This document shows, piece after piece, positions 1-7,877 of a stretch of DNA of 64,000 bases; the stretch's first letter is position 1, and each line of letters opens with the position of its first letter. Location of the stretch: positions 47,615 to 111,614 of the forward strand of contig JAMPIL010000003.1 in assembly GCA_023662725.1 (NCBI GenBank), read 5' to 3'. The notes under the pieces are model-generated. The model worked only from the letters and a program-made list of their open reading frames with translations. It searched no databases and was not told the origin of the DNA. The position numbers were made by a program, and so were the translations under genes. The DNA comes from Ruminococcus flavefaciens (GTDB taxonomy: Bacteria > Bacillota > Clostridia > Oscillospirales > Ruminococcaceae).

Positions 1-150
1 AACTCCCTCACTGAAAACAACAGCGGCAGCATAAACATCTCCGGCAAGAGGACCTCTTCCGGCTTCGTCAACTCCGCAAATTATCGGATAATCCTTACGG
101 ATTTCGGAATCAAAATCAAAAAGTTCTTTATGAAGAATTATTTTCGGCAT
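1..150 (-). CDS. rnhB: Ribonuclease HII, N-terminal part (runs off the left edge)
   Basis: Only the first 50 codons are in the window. They encode the N-terminus of ribonuclease HII, which cuts the RNA strand of RNA-DNA hybrids and removes misincorporated ribonucleotides. Residues 26-37 read [12 protein letters not shown], the family signature; its Asp and Glu are the first metal ligands. The ATG at 150 lies two bases after the rbgA stop, so the two genes are probably translated together. The order rplS-lepB-rbgA-rnhB is conserved in many Firmicutes. The remaining catalytic Asp residues lie outside the window, so integrity cannot be judged. Confidence 0.93.
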   Translation of the reverse strand, partial: MPKIILHKELFDFDSEIRKDYPIICGVDEAGRGPLAGDVYAAAVVFSEGV

Positions 151-152
151 AG

Positions 153-1031
153 TCAATCTCTTTTCTGAGGAAGTTCGAGAGTAATTCGTCCGAGCTTTCC
201 GCTGCGGAACTCGTCAAGAACCGTTATCGCAGCCCTTTCGGTATTGATCTCTCCTCCGGAAATCATCATCCCACGCTTTTTTCCGACTTTTTCAAGAAGT
301 TCAAGTCCGGAATTTTCAGCATCAAATTCAATTTTATAACGTTCTTTCAGCGACTGCGGATAATTCTCAGCCATGAACGACAATAATTTCATAGCAAGAG
401 TTTCTATATCAAGTACATCATCGCTGATTGCTCCGGTAAAAGCAAGTCTTACAGCAGCTTCCTGATCCTCAAATTTAGGCCAGAGAACTCCGGGCATATC
501 AAGAAGTTCAGTGTTTCTGTCAAGCTTCACCCATTGCTTTGTCCTTGTAACACCTGGTCTGTCTTCCACCTTGGCACGTTTTGTTCCGGCAAGTTTATTT
601 ATCAGCGATGATTTTCCGACGTTCGGTATTCCGACTATCATCAATCTTACAGCCGCTCCGGTCATGCCGTTTTTCTCACGCTTTTCCATAAGCTCTTTCA
701 GAACCTTAGTCTTTACCGTTGTGAGGACATTTTTAAGTCCCTTTCCGGACTTGCAGTCGACGGCAATCGCCTCGCAGCCGTTGTTTCTGAAATAATTTAT
801 CCACATCTGCGTTGCTCTGTCATCAGCAAGATCGCTTTTATTCAGAAGAATAAGACGAGGTTTCCCCTTAGTCATTGAATCCATTTCCGGATTACGGCTG
901 CTGAGAGGAGTTCTTGAATCAACGATTTCCACAACAGCGTCCACAAGCTTTAGATTTGCATCGATAAGCCGTCTTGTTTTCGCCATATGACCGGGAAACC
1001 ACTGGATTTGTTTCATATCAGTATTTTCCAC
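153..1031 (-). CDS. rbgA: Ribosome biogenesis GTPase RbgA (YlqF)
   Basis: A circularly permuted GTPase needed for late assembly of the 50S ribosomal subunit. The permuted motif order is visible: NKSD (G4) at residues 64-67, an SGK (G5) near 95, then the P-loop GIPNVGKSS at 134-142 and DMPG (G3) at 178-181. The N-terminal WFPGHMAK is typical of the family. The 292 aa length is normal. The start is a GTG at 1031, preceded by a perfect AGGAGG at 1037-1042 with 5 nt spacing. A downstream ATG at residue 6 is less well placed. It sits between lepB and rnhB in one operon. Confidence 0.96.
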   Translation of the reverse strand: MENTDMKQIQWFPGHMAKTRRLIDANLKLVDAVVEIVDSRTPLSSRNPEMDSMTKGKPRLILLNKSDLADDRATQMWINYFRNNGCEAIAVDCKSGKGLKNVLTTVKTKVLKELMEKREKNGMTGAAVRLMIVGIPNVGKSSLINKLAGTKRAKVEDRPGVTRTKQWVKLDRNTELLDMPGVLWPKFEDQEAAVRLAFTGAISDDVLDIETLAMKLLSFMAENYPQSLKERYKIEFDAENSGLELLEKVGKKRGMMISGGEINTERAAITVLDEFRSGKLGRITLELPQKRD

Positions 1032-1047
1032 AAATACCTCCTGTCCG

Positions 1048-1656
1048 CTACTCCAAAAAGCCTATGCAGCTGAATGGAGTCAGACGAAAAATTACTTTTC
1101 CTATTATATTGTCAACAGCCACAAGTCCGATTTCGTAAGAGCGGCTGTCGATGGAATTTCTCCTGTTATCCCCCATAACAAAAACATAGCCTTCCGGTAC
1201 TGTTATGGGGTATTTTCCGGTAAATGCGCCGGAATCGCTATGGGTAAGACCGCTTATATAATCTTCACTGAAAACCTCTCCATCAATATAAACTATACCT
1301 TTTTCAAAGTCAAAATCGACAGTTTGTCCTTCAGTCGCAATAATTCTTTTAACCAGATTGCGTCTTAACCCCGGATTTATCAAAAGATTATTTTCATCAT
1401 CAAAGGTAACTGAATCAGCCGCATAAAAAACAACTATATCGCCTTGTTTCGGATTCATATAAAAATTTGTTATAACTACCTTGTCACCGGATTCAATTGT
1501 TTTCGACATTGACTCTCCTGTCACGGATGTGATCCTGAAAGCATAAGTAAAAATCAGACTGACTATAAGCATCGTTATAAAAAGCGTCTCAATAAATCCG
1601 AAAACAGCTTCGATCGGCTTTGGCAGACCCCTTTTATCTTTCATCGGAGGATTCAT
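1048..1656 (-). CDS. lepB: Signal peptidase I (second of a tandem pair)
   Basis: A type I signal peptidase that removes signal peptides from secreted proteins at the outer face of the membrane. One hydrophobic segment (about residues 18-42) anchors the enzyme. The catalytic Ser is in GESMS (Ser49) and the general-base Lys is in VKRIIA (Lys103); the GDNRRNSIDSR box near residue 162 is also conserved. The 202 aa length is normal. It overlaps the upstream signal peptidase gene by 23 bp, so it is in the same operon and probably arose by duplication. The ribosome binding site for the ATG at 1656 is weak, as expected for translational coupling. Confidence 0.95.
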   Translation of the reverse strand: MNPPMKDKRGLPKPIEAVFGFIETLFITMLIVSLIFTYAFRITSVTGESMSKTIESGDKVVITNFYMNPKQGDIVVFYAADSVTFDDENNLLINPGLRRNLVKRIIATEGQTVDFDFEKGIVYIDGEVFSEDYISGLTHSDSGAFTGKYPITVPEGYVFVMGDNRRNSIDSRSYEIGLVAVDNIIGKVIFRLTPFSCIGFLE

Positions 1657-2338
1657 TTACCGTATTTCCAAGTAATCTGAATTCGCTGAAAGGAGCATAT
1701 CTAATTATTGCCTTACCGTAAATCTGATCCTTTTTGATAAGACCAACCCTGCTGTCACGGCTGTCTGACGAATGTTCACGATTATCTCCCATAACGAAAT
1801 AATATCCCTCCGGAATTGTTATAGGATAACTTCCGCTAAACGCATCAAGAGTATTCGTCTTTGCGCCTGAAGCAATATATGGTTCATCGAGAATTTTTCC
1901 GTCAACGGAAAGCTGTCCATCCTTTATATCGACCGTCTGTCCTTCGCCTGCAATAATTCTCTTGATGATACATTCTTTAAGCTGACTTCCGTCAATGTTC
2001 ATCTGTACGGCATTTCCGTCGCTGTCAAGGCCGTAAGCATAATCGTTATTTATAATAACAATATCGCCATAATCGAGGCTTGTGTAAACAGTTGACATGA
2101 ATATTCTGTCTTCATTGACAAGAGTCGGATTCATCGAATCTCCGACAACATTGACCGGATGCAGAAAGAATGTGAAAACAAGCATAATTACAAACATAGT
2201 AACAACTGTAGATTCAATGATCTCCAGAATATCGTCAACGATCTTGTGATTATTCTTATTTTCTTCCGGAACGTTTTCGGATTTATTTTCCTGTTCTTCA
2301 TCCACTTTCCCGATCTCAAGCTCTGTATTTTCGTCCAT
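1634..2338 (-). CDS. lepB: Signal peptidase I (first of a tandem pair)
   Basis: Another type I signal peptidase. It begins with an acidic N-terminus of about 35 residues, absent from the downstream copy, followed by a membrane segment (about residues 38-62). The catalytic Ser is in VGDSMNPTL (Ser68) and the Lys in IIKRIIAGEG (about Lys126-127); GDNREHSSDSR follows. The start ATG at 2338 has AGGAGG six bases upstream. Two divergent copies in tandem suggest a division of labour among exported substrates, in keeping with a strain that secretes large multidomain enzymes; that link is inference. Confidence 0.95.
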   Translation of the reverse strand: MDENTELEIGKVDEEQENKSENVPEENKNNHKIVDDILEIIESTVVTMFVIMLVFTFFLHPVNVVGDSMNPTLVNEDRIFMSTVYTSLDYGDIVIINNDYAYGLDSDGNAVQMNIDGSQLKECIIKRIIAGEGQTVDIKDGQLSVDGKILDEPYIASGAKTNTLDAFSGSYPITIPEGYYFVMGDNREHSSDSRDSRVGLIKKDQIYGKAIIRYAPFSEFRLLGNTVNESSDER

Positions 2339-2444
2339 CGTAAGCCTCCTGTTAAAATTCAGAATTTGTATTCAAAAGAAAAGCAGTTGCAGCGTATCAT
2401 AAATGAATGCAAATTCTCATAATATATTAAATTGTCTTAATAGC

Positions 2445-2467
2445 AAAAAAGGGACTTTAAGTCCCTT
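2445..2467 (-). terminator. Intrinsic terminator after rplS
   Basis: On the minus strand the stem AAAGGGACTT/AAGTCCCTTT is followed directly by a run of T, the normal form of a Rho-independent terminator. It lies about 70 bp past the rplS stop and 107 bp before the first lepB start. No convincing promoter was seen between it and lepB, so it may terminate only part of the transcripts. Confidence 0.8.
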
Positions 2468-2515
2468 TGAGGTCACCTCAAGGAAAGAAGACGAGCCAGC
2501 CGGCAGAAACCGGCT
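2467..2515 (-). repeat. Two extra hairpins between rplS and its terminator
   Basis: Positions 2467-2481 form a 15 nt palindrome (TTGAGGT/ACCTCAA around one base). Positions 2498-2515 form a second stem, AGCCGG/CCGGCT with a 6 nt loop. With the terminator they give three hairpins in a row in the 3' untranslated region of rplS. They may protect the transcript end or tune read-through into the signal peptidase genes. Confidence 0.5.
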
Positions 2516-2534
2516 GAACCCGATCTGCCGCCTT

Positions 2535-2879
2535 TTAGCGGATCTGTTCCTTAACCTTAGCAGCCTTACCAACTCTGTCTCTGAGGTAATAAAGCTTAGC
2601 TCTGCGAACCTTACCGTATCTTACAACCTCTACCTTGTCAACAACAGGAGAGTGAAGCGGGAATACTCTTTCAATACCGCAGCCGTGAGCAACACGTCTT
2701 ACAGTAAATGTTTCGCTGATTCCGCCGTGCTTCTTAGCAATTACAGTTCCCTCGAAGATCTGGATACGGCTCTTGTCGCCTTCCTTGATCTGAACGTGAA
2801 CCTTAACGGTATCACCTACGCTGAACTGTGGAACATTTTCCTTCATGCTTGATTCGCTGATTAATTTGAGTGCATCCAT
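2535..2879 (-). CDS. rplS: 50S ribosomal protein L19
   Basis: Ribosomal protein L19, located at the interface between the 30S and 50S subunits. At 114 aa it has the normal length, with the family segments [38 protein letters not shown] and [10 protein letters not shown] (shown in part). The start is the ATG at 2879 (MDALKLI), with AGGAGG at 2889-2894; an in-frame ATG at 2909 lies upstream of that ribosome binding site and is rejected. It is first in the rplS-lepB-lepB-rbgA-rnhB cluster and has its own promoter and a long leader. Confidence 0.97.
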   Translation of the reverse strand: MDALKLISESSMKENVPQFSVGDTVKVHVQIKEGDKSRIQIFEGTVIAKKHGGISETFTVRRVAHGCGIERVFPLHSPVVDKVEVVRYGKVRRAKLYYLRDRVGKAAKVKEQIR

Positions 2880-3091
2880 TTTAATTTTCCTCCTAAAATT
2901 TCCGAACATTCATACCCGTCCCATAAAAACCGTTCAGCATTCGGAAAATACGGGAAAAATACAAAATCACGCTTAAAACAGCGTAAAACCGGATCACCGG
3001 GCAATACAGGCAGCGGACTATTCGATTTAATGTCTTTCGGCATTAATTCTCATTCGCAATGACAAAATCATAACGAACGGATTTCAAATGC
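2880..3091 (-). ncRNA. Structured 5' leader of rplS, candidate L19 leader RNA
   Basis: About 210 nt separate the predicted transcription start from the rplS ATG. On the minus strand there are paired elements: ACGCT/AGCGT with a 6 nt loop, CCGG/CCGG, CCCGT/ACGGG, and a long-range TTTCCGAA/TTCGGAAA pair that closes just before the ribosome binding site. Firmicutes rplS mRNAs are known to carry an autoregulatory L19 leader (Rfam L19_leader family). I infer a similar element from position and pairing, but could not test it against the covariance model. Confidence 0.5.
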
Positions 3092-3097
3092 TTTTAT

Positions 3098-3126
3098 ATC
3101 ATATCATACTTTGAGAAAAAATGCAA
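3098..3126 (-). promoter_or_regulatory. Promoter of rplS
   Basis: TTGCAT (-35, 3121-3126), a 17 bp spacer and TATGAT (-10, 3098-3103). It starts seven bases past the stop of the preceding gene and directs transcription into the long rplS leader. Confidence 0.75.
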
Positions 3127-3132
3127 GTGTTT

Positions 3133-3801
3133 TTATGAAAAAATTTCATTATTTTCGCAAAAAATTCCCGTACGGCATATTTTTTCCGCTGTAAACGATA
3201 CGCAGCCATGCTTTACAAGAGCATCAAAGAAGAGATTAGGGTTGTAATTTGTCTGAGTTCCGGCTGGAAGTCGCATTATCATGTCGACTGATTTTTCCGC
3301 AGCTTCACACTTGCATACTTCTGTTTCAGGCTTGATATCGACAGTTTTTATGCCTTTCTTAGTTTTCTTGTCAACAAGTATCTGATCCGATTCAAGAAGT
3401 TCATTTATATTCTTCATAAGCTCTGACGTATTTTCTGAAAAAAGTGAAAAACTGTATTCCGCTTTGGCAATGCGAGTTATTTTCATTTTCTGTTCTGCAA
3501 CCGATACTACACGCATTCCCTCCGGCATAACTTCATTAAGCTTATCACGTATCACATCAAACGGAATATCCTCATTCAGATTAAAATCAAGTATCTCACA
3601 TCCGCTTTCGTATCCGAGCGAAAGTGCGAGAGCAAACGAATAATAAGGATGGGGATTGAATCCCTCGGTATACCATATGGGAAGACCGGAGCGACGGAAG
3701 GTTCTCAGCATACATCTGTTCAGATCAAGATGTGAAATATATTTGGCACGGCCTTTTTTCTCAAAAACGGCTCTTACTCTAATCAAAACATCTTCCTCCA
3801 A
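3133..3801 (-). CDS. TIGR03936 / DUF2344 radical-SAM-associated protein
   Basis: A 222 aa protein recognised by its N-terminal pattern: KKGRAKYISHLDL, FRRSGLPIWYTEGFNPHP and the downstream ALSLGYES. The family is regularly found next to, or fused with, a B12-binding radical SAM protein; its biochemical role is not established. Here the coding sequence overlaps the radical SAM gene by 23 bp, so the two should be translated as a pair. There are no signal peptide or membrane segments. It is the last gene of the operon that starts with the DUF896 gene. Confidence 0.88.
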   Translation of the reverse strand: MEEDVLIRVRAVFEKKGRAKYISHLDLNRCMLRTFRRSGLPIWYTEGFNPHPYYSFALALSLGYESGCEILDFNLNEDIPFDVIRDKLNEVMPEGMRVVSVAEQKMKITRIAKAEYSFSLFSENTSELMKNINELLESDQILVDKKTKKGIKTVDIKPETEVCKCEAAEKSVDMIMRLPAGTQTNYNPNLFFDALVKHGCVSFTAEKICRTGIFCENNEIFS

Positions 3802-5620
3802 TCTCTTTACTTACTCCGCAGGCGGAACATTTCAGCCTGCAATTCGGCGTTGTTACAGCATTATGAGCCGTTTTGTTTTCCCTGATAAAGAAATCCTTTG
3901 AAACATAGTAATCCAGATGATCCCACGGCAAAATTTCATCATATTCAAAGCGTCTGTTTGCATAAAATGACATATCAATTCCGCATTCGCTGAAAGCCTC
4001 GGTCCATTTATCAAAGCGGTAATGTTCGTCCCAGCTATCGAACTTACATCCTTTCTTCCAAGCTTCGTAAACGACCTTACAGAGCCTTCTGTCTCCTTTG
4101 GCAAGAATAACTTCGAGCATACTCACATTCGGATCGTGATAGCTGACCTTGATTTTCTTTGATTTTACGGAATCCAGAAGAAGCTTCTGTTTATGCTCTA
4201 TCATTTCACGGGTATCCTGGGGTTCAAACTGAAACGGCGTAAATGGTTTCGGGACGAAAGTCGCAACGCTTATCGAAATCTGAACGCCTTTTCCTTTCGG
4301 TCGATTTTCAATGCTGTAGAACAAATCGATTATCCTCTGCGCAAGGTCGGCTATTCCGACAATATCCTCGTCCGTTTCAGTCGGCAGTCCCATCATGAAG
4401 TAAAGCTTGACGCTGGAATATCCTCCCTCGAAAGCAATACGACAGGTGTTCATTATCTCCTCTTCGCTGACATTTTTATTTATAACGTCACGAAGCCGCT
4501 GTGTTCCGCCCTCGGCAGCAAATGTAAGACCGCTTTTTCTGACTTTTTTGATTTTTTCAAGAAGCGATTCCGAGAAGTTATCTACTCGCAGGGACGGCAA
4601 AGAAAGATTTATCCTTTCCGCTGCTGTATAATCAATAAGATGAGAAAGCAGTTCATCAATTTCAGAGTGGTCGCTCGTACTCAGAGAAGCAAGAGATACC
4701 TCGTCATATCCGGTATTTTCACAAAGACATTTTGTTTCACGGCAGATCGTATCGCTGTGTTTTTCCCTGAAAGGACGGTAAATAAAGCCTGCCTGACAAA
4801 ATCTGCATCCTCTTATGCATCCTCTCAGAACCTCAACGGAAGCCCTGTCGTGAACGATTTCAGTAAAAGGAACAACGAAATTTTCAGGATAGTAAACTTT
4901 ATCAAAATCCTTGATGATACGTTTTTTCACAGTTTCAGGAGCATTTTCAAGAGCTTCAACGCTGTCTATCGTACCGTCCTCTTTATAATTGAATCGATAA
5001 AACGACGGCACATAAATTCCCTCAATATGCGCAGCTTTTTTAAGAAATTCTTTTCTTGTTGCTCCCTGTTTTTTCATTTCATTATAAAGATCCATAAGTT
5101 CAAGGTTAACTTCTTCGCCCTCTCCAAGAATAAAGAGGTCGAAAAAATCTGCAAGCGGTTCAGGATTGCAGACACACGGACCTCCGGCAACCACGATCTG
5201 TGTAAGCTCCTCCCCTCTTTCATCCGCAAATATCGGTATTCCGGCAAGATCAAGCATATTAAGAACATTAGTGTATGAAAGCTCATACTGCATTGTAAAT
5301 CCGATGAAATCAAAATCCTTTATGGGATCAAGACTTTCAAGGGCGTAAAGCGGAATATCGTTTTCACGCATTATAGCCTCAAAATCCTCTGCCGGAGCAA
5401 AGCAGCGTTCACACCAGTAATTACTGCGCTCGTTTATGAGCGAATAGAGAATTTTCATGCCAAGATGCGACATTCCTATATCATATGTATCCGGAAAGCA
5501 GAAAGCGAAACGAACGTCGATTCCGGATTTATCTTTTATCACGCTTCCGACTTCTCCGCCAATATAACGTGAAGGTTTCTGAACTTCGAGAAGATGTTTT
5601 TCTATTTTATCTTTTAACAT
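3779..5620 (-). CDS. B12-binding-domain radical SAM protein (TIGR03960 family)
   Basis: A 613 aa radical SAM protein. The 4Fe-4S motif CIRGCRFC (CxxxCxxC) is at about residues 267-274, within the segment VEVLRGCIRGCRFCQAG. The N-terminal about 200 residues match the cobalamin-binding-like domain seen in this family (FCFPDTYDIGMSHLG; VVAGGPCVCNPEPLADFFD). A short Cys-rich tail (NCRLKCSACG) closes the protein. The substrate is unknown; partnership with DUF2344 suggests one modification system. It lies 24 bp downstream of cdd in the same operon. No catalytic residue appears lost. Confidence 0.92.
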   Translation of the reverse strand: MLKDKIEKHLLEVQKPSRYIGGEVGSVIKDKSGIDVRFAFCFPDTYDIGMSHLGMKILYSLINERSNYWCERCFAPAEDFEAIMRENDIPLYALESLDPIKDFDFIGFTMQYELSYTNVLNMLDLAGIPIFADERGEELTQIVVAGGPCVCNPEPLADFFDLFILGEGEEVNLELMDLYNEMKKQGATRKEFLKKAAHIEGIYVPSFYRFNYKEDGTIDSVEALENAPETVKKRIIKDFDKVYYPENFVVPFTEIVHDRASVEVLRGCIRGCRFCQAGFIYRPFREKHSDTICRETKCLCENTGYDEVSLASLSTSDHSEIDELLSHLIDYTAAERINLSLPSLRVDNFSESLLEKIKKVRKSGLTFAAEGGTQRLRDVINKNVSEEEIMNTCRIAFEGGYSSVKLYFMMGLPTETDEDIVGIADLAQRIIDLFYSIENRPKGKGVQISISVATFVPKPFTPFQFEPQDTREMIEHKQKLLLDSVKSKKIKVSYHDPNVSMLEVILAKGDRRLCKVVYEAWKKGCKFDSWDEHYRFDKWTEAFSECGIDMSFYANRRFEYDEILPWDHLDYYVSKDFFIRENKTAHNAVTTPNCRLKCSACGVSKEIGGRCFD

Positions 5621-5644
5621 ATTTCCTCCAAAAGAGATTTATTA

Positions 5645-6049
5645 TCATTCCATACTTTTTTCATCAAAGCGCATGGGAAGAAAATCAGACAGCCTGTATT
5701 CGCCGTCAGACAGAATAATTTTCAGATCGTTACCGCAAAATTCGCTCATTACCTGCAAACACGCTCCGCACGGAACGCACGTTTTTCTGAAATTCCCGTC
5801 TGAACTTCCTGCAACAGCGATCGCTCTGAACTGAGTATACCCTTCAGAAACAGCTTTGAATACAGCCGTTCTTTCTGCGCAAACAGTAAGCGAATACGAA
5901 GCGTTCTCAATATTGCATCCCGTGAAAACTTTTCCGTCCGCCGTCAGAAGAGCTGCTCCGACATGAAATCCGGAATATTTACTGTAAGATTTTTCCGCAG
6001 CTTTAACAGCAAGTGAAAAAAGATCGTCGCTATTCATATCGTCACCCAT
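5645..6049 (-). CDS. cdd: Cytidine deaminase
   Basis: Converts cytidine and deoxycytidine to uridine and deoxyuridine for pyrimidine salvage. The zinc site is complete: CAER (Cys57 ligand, Glu59 proton shuttle) and PCGAC (Cys94 and Cys97). The substrate-binding segment GCNIENAS is present. The length (130-134 aa) is typical. Two starts are possible: the ATG at 6049, overlapping the DUF896 gene by 8 bp, or the ATG at 6037, which has a GGTGA about 5 nt upstream. It is the second gene of a four-gene operon. Confidence 0.95.
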   Translation of the reverse strand: MGDDMNSDDLFSLAVKAAEKSYSKYSGFHVGAALLTADGKVFTGCNIENASYSLTVCAERTAVFKAVSEGYTQFRAIAVAGSSDGNFRKTCVPCGACLQVMSEFCGNDLKIILSDGEYRLSDFLPMRFDEKSME

Positions 6050-6245
6050 TTTTCCCGATTTTATGCTTTTTTCCGTCCGGAGTCATAACATAAGTATTTT
6101 TAAGCTGTGCAGCAAGATTTCCTGTTACCGACTGCCTGTATTCGTTGCGGAGAGCAGTCTGTTCGTCTTTTTCCTCATCGGTAAGACCTTCTGTCCTGGA
6201 TTTTCTGGCAAGCTCGTTGATTCTATTTATTTTTTCCTGATTCAT
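6042..6245 (-). CDS. DUF896 (YnzC-like) small protein
   Basis: A 67 aa protein matching the UPF0291/DUF896 family: EKINRINELARKSRTEGLTDEEKDEQ (shown in part) and the tail VMTPDGKKHKIG. Members are short three-helix proteins; Bacillus YnzC is the best-known relative, with no firm molecular function. A canonical promoter lies just upstream and an AGGTG precedes the start, so this gene begins the DUF896-cdd-radical SAM-DUF2344 operon. Confidence 0.9.
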   Translation of the reverse strand: MNQEKINRINELARKSRTEGLTDEEKDEQTALRNEYRQSVTGNLAAQLKNTYVMTPDGKKHKIGKNG

Positions 6246-6271
6246 TTCAATTCACCTTTCTGTTTTTTCTA

Positions 6272-6300
6272 ATTGTACCATAAAATTATATTTTTTTCAA
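6272..6300 (-). promoter_or_regulatory. Promoter of the DUF896-cdd operon
   Basis: TTGAAA (6295-6300), 17 bp spacer, TACAAT (6272-6277). It is divergent from the promoter of the SDR gene about 30 bp away. Confidence 0.75.
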
Positions 6301-6329
6301 GTATTACTATAGATTTTTATATTTCCTTG

Positions 6330-6338
6330 TGATATAAT
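6330..6338 (+). promoter_or_regulatory. Extended -10 promoter of the SDR gene
   Basis: TATAAT at 6333-6338 preceded by TG at 6330-6331; there is no clear -35 box. The expected transcript start near 6345 would cut away the ribosome binding site of the upstream ATG (6353). This supports the TTG at 6371 as the true start. Confidence 0.55.
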
Positions 6339-6370
6339 TAAGGAAGCACTATATGAAAGGAGAAATTATC

Positions 6371-7075
6371 TTGAAAACCGCACTTGTTACCGGAGGAAGC
6401 CGAGGTATCGGCGAAGCGGTCTGCCGCAGACTTGCTGATGAAGGTTACTCCGTTCTGATCAATTATCTTAATTCAAAAGAAAAAGCCGAGCAGCTGGCCA
6501 AAGAAATTCAAGGAACTGCTGTACAATTCGATGTTTCGAACGTAGATTCTATCTCAAAGGCTGTTTCAGAATTGGAAAAGATAGACCTTCTTATTAATAA
6601 TGCAGGAATTTCAGAAATAGATCTTTTTACACATATTCCACGGGAAAAAGCCAACCGTATCATGAATATAAATCTTATAGGAACTATGAACTGCTCAAGA
6701 GCCGTTCTTCCGTCCATGATCAGCAGAAAATCAGGCTGTATCATCAATATATCGTCCATGTGGGGACAATGCGGAGCTTCATGCGAGGTTGATTATTCCG
6801 CTTCAAAAGCAGGAATAATCGGATTCACAAAAGCTCTTGCAAAGGAAGTTGCACCGTCTGGAATACGAGTCAACTGTGTTTCCCCCGGATTTATAATGAC
6901 AGAAATGAACAGCCGCTTTTCTCAGGAAGATCTTGAAGAAATCCGCTCGGAAATTCCTCTCGGAATATTCGGAAAACCGGAACACGTTGCCGATGCCGTC
7001 GCTTTTCTCGCATCTGAACATTCCGAATATATCACCGGACAGGTTATTGCCGTAAATGGCGGAATGGTTATTTGA
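6371..7075 (+). CDS. SDR oxidoreductase, FabG/YmfI-like
   Basis: A classical short-chain dehydrogenase/reductase using NAD(P)H. It has the cofactor motif TGGSRGIG (residues 7-14), NNAG, NISS with the catalytic Ser, and YSASK (Tyr142, Lys146). The segment SSMWGQCGASCEVDYS resembles YmfI, the reductase that completes the 5-aminopentanol modification of elongation factor P, as much as FabG; the choice is open. The start is taken as TTG 6371 because AAAGGAG lies 8 nt upstream; the in-frame ATG at 6353 would add six residues before the family's usual N-terminus. Confidence 0.85.
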   Translation: MKTALVTGGSRGIGEAVCRRLADEGYSVLINYLNSKEKAEQLAKEIQGTAVQFDVSNVDSISKAVSELEKIDLLINNAGISEIDLFTHIPREKANRIMNINLIGTMNCSRAVLPSMISRKSGCIINISSMWGQCGASCEVDYSASKAGIIGFTKALAKEVAPSGIRVNCVSPGFIMTEMNSRFSQEDLEEIRSEIPLGIFGKPEHVADAVAFLASEHSEYITGQVIAVNGGMVI

Positions 7076-7090
7076 AAGGATGATTTCACT

Positions 7091-7684
7091 ATGATAAACG
7101 AAAGATTAAAAAAACAAATCAATTTTATGCTCGAACTTGATAAAATGAAAAATATCTACCGTCAAACCTACGTTATTCATGAAAACAGAAAGGAAAATGA
7201 TGCCGAACATAGCTGGCATCTTGCAATTCTTGCATTTCTTCTTGCAGAATATGCCTCTGTACCGATAGACGTTACAAAAGTTATGAAAATGGTTCTTGTA
7301 CATGATGTTGTAGAGATAGATGCCGGAGATACATACTGCTACGATGAGGCTGGAAATAAAACCAAGGCAGAACGTGAAGAAAAATCTGCTCAGAGGATTT
7401 TCGGACTGCTCCCTGATGACCAGAAAGAAGAATTCTATTCTCTATGGCGTGAGTTTGAAGATAATCAGACAAACGATTCAAAATTTGCTGCTGTTCTCGA
7501 TAAAATGCAGCCTGTTATCCTTAATTATACCAAAAACGGTATTTCATGGAAAGAACATGGTGTTTATAAGGAACAGGTCGAGCAACGCTGTCTCTCTTCA
7601 TCAGAAGCGTCCGATAAACTTGCTGAATTAATACAAAGTATTATAGATGATGCAGCTTTAAAAGGATTTCTTAAAACAAAATAA
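7091..7684 (+). CDS. HD-domain phosphohydrolase (YfbR-like)
   Basis: A 197 aa protein of the HD_3 type. The metal ligands are seen as EHSWH near residues 38-42 and VHDVVEID near 75-82, with a later Asp in AAVLDKMQP. Relatives such as YfbR are 5'-nucleotidases acting on deoxynucleoside monophosphates; the substrate here is unproven. It lies 15 bp after the SDR gene and is probably cotranscribed. No membrane segment is present. Confidence 0.88.
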   Translation: MINERLKKQINFMLELDKMKNIYRQTYVIHENRKENDAEHSWHLAILAFLLAEYASVPIDVTKVMKMVLVHDVVEIDAGDTYCYDEAGNKTKAEREEKSAQRIFGLLPDDQKEEFYSLWREFEDNQTNDSKFAAVLDKMQPVILNYTKNGISWKEHGVYKEQVEQRCLSSSEASDKLAELIQSIIDDAALKGFLKTK

Positions 7685-7778
7685 TTGTCAAAATGCACAA
7701 ATTAAACAGCGTTCCGACGTGCAACATTACCTAAACGCCGAAAAATAGTGACAAATTAATGATTTTTTTTTAGATAGC

Positions 7779-7807
7779 TTGAACTTTATTTCAAAATATG
7801 ATATATT
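7779..7807 (+). promoter_or_regulatory. Promoter of the LTA-synthase-like gene
   Basis: TTGAAC (7779-7784), 17 bp spacer, TATATT (7802-7807), about 70 bp before the start codon. Confidence 0.7.
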
Positions 7808-7877
7808 AGTCATTGTAAGAGAAAAGATATAAACGCTGTAATTTCAAAATAATATTTTAATAGAGGGATGATAATAA

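Noticed and set aside
2861-3043. Short ORF extending into the rplS leader
   Set aside because: It lies in the structured leader, has no ribosome binding site and overlaps the well-placed rplS start in another frame.
4193-5278. Long plus-strand ORF of 361 codons
   Set aside because: It is antisense to the conserved radical SAM gene, has no ribosome binding site and reads as low-complexity Phe/Ser/Lys-rich sequence; a shadow frame.
6353-6373. ATG at 6353 as start of the SDR gene
   Set aside because: Its ribosome binding site would be largely missing from a transcript that starts near 6345; TTG 6371 has AAAGGAG and gives the family's normal N-terminus.
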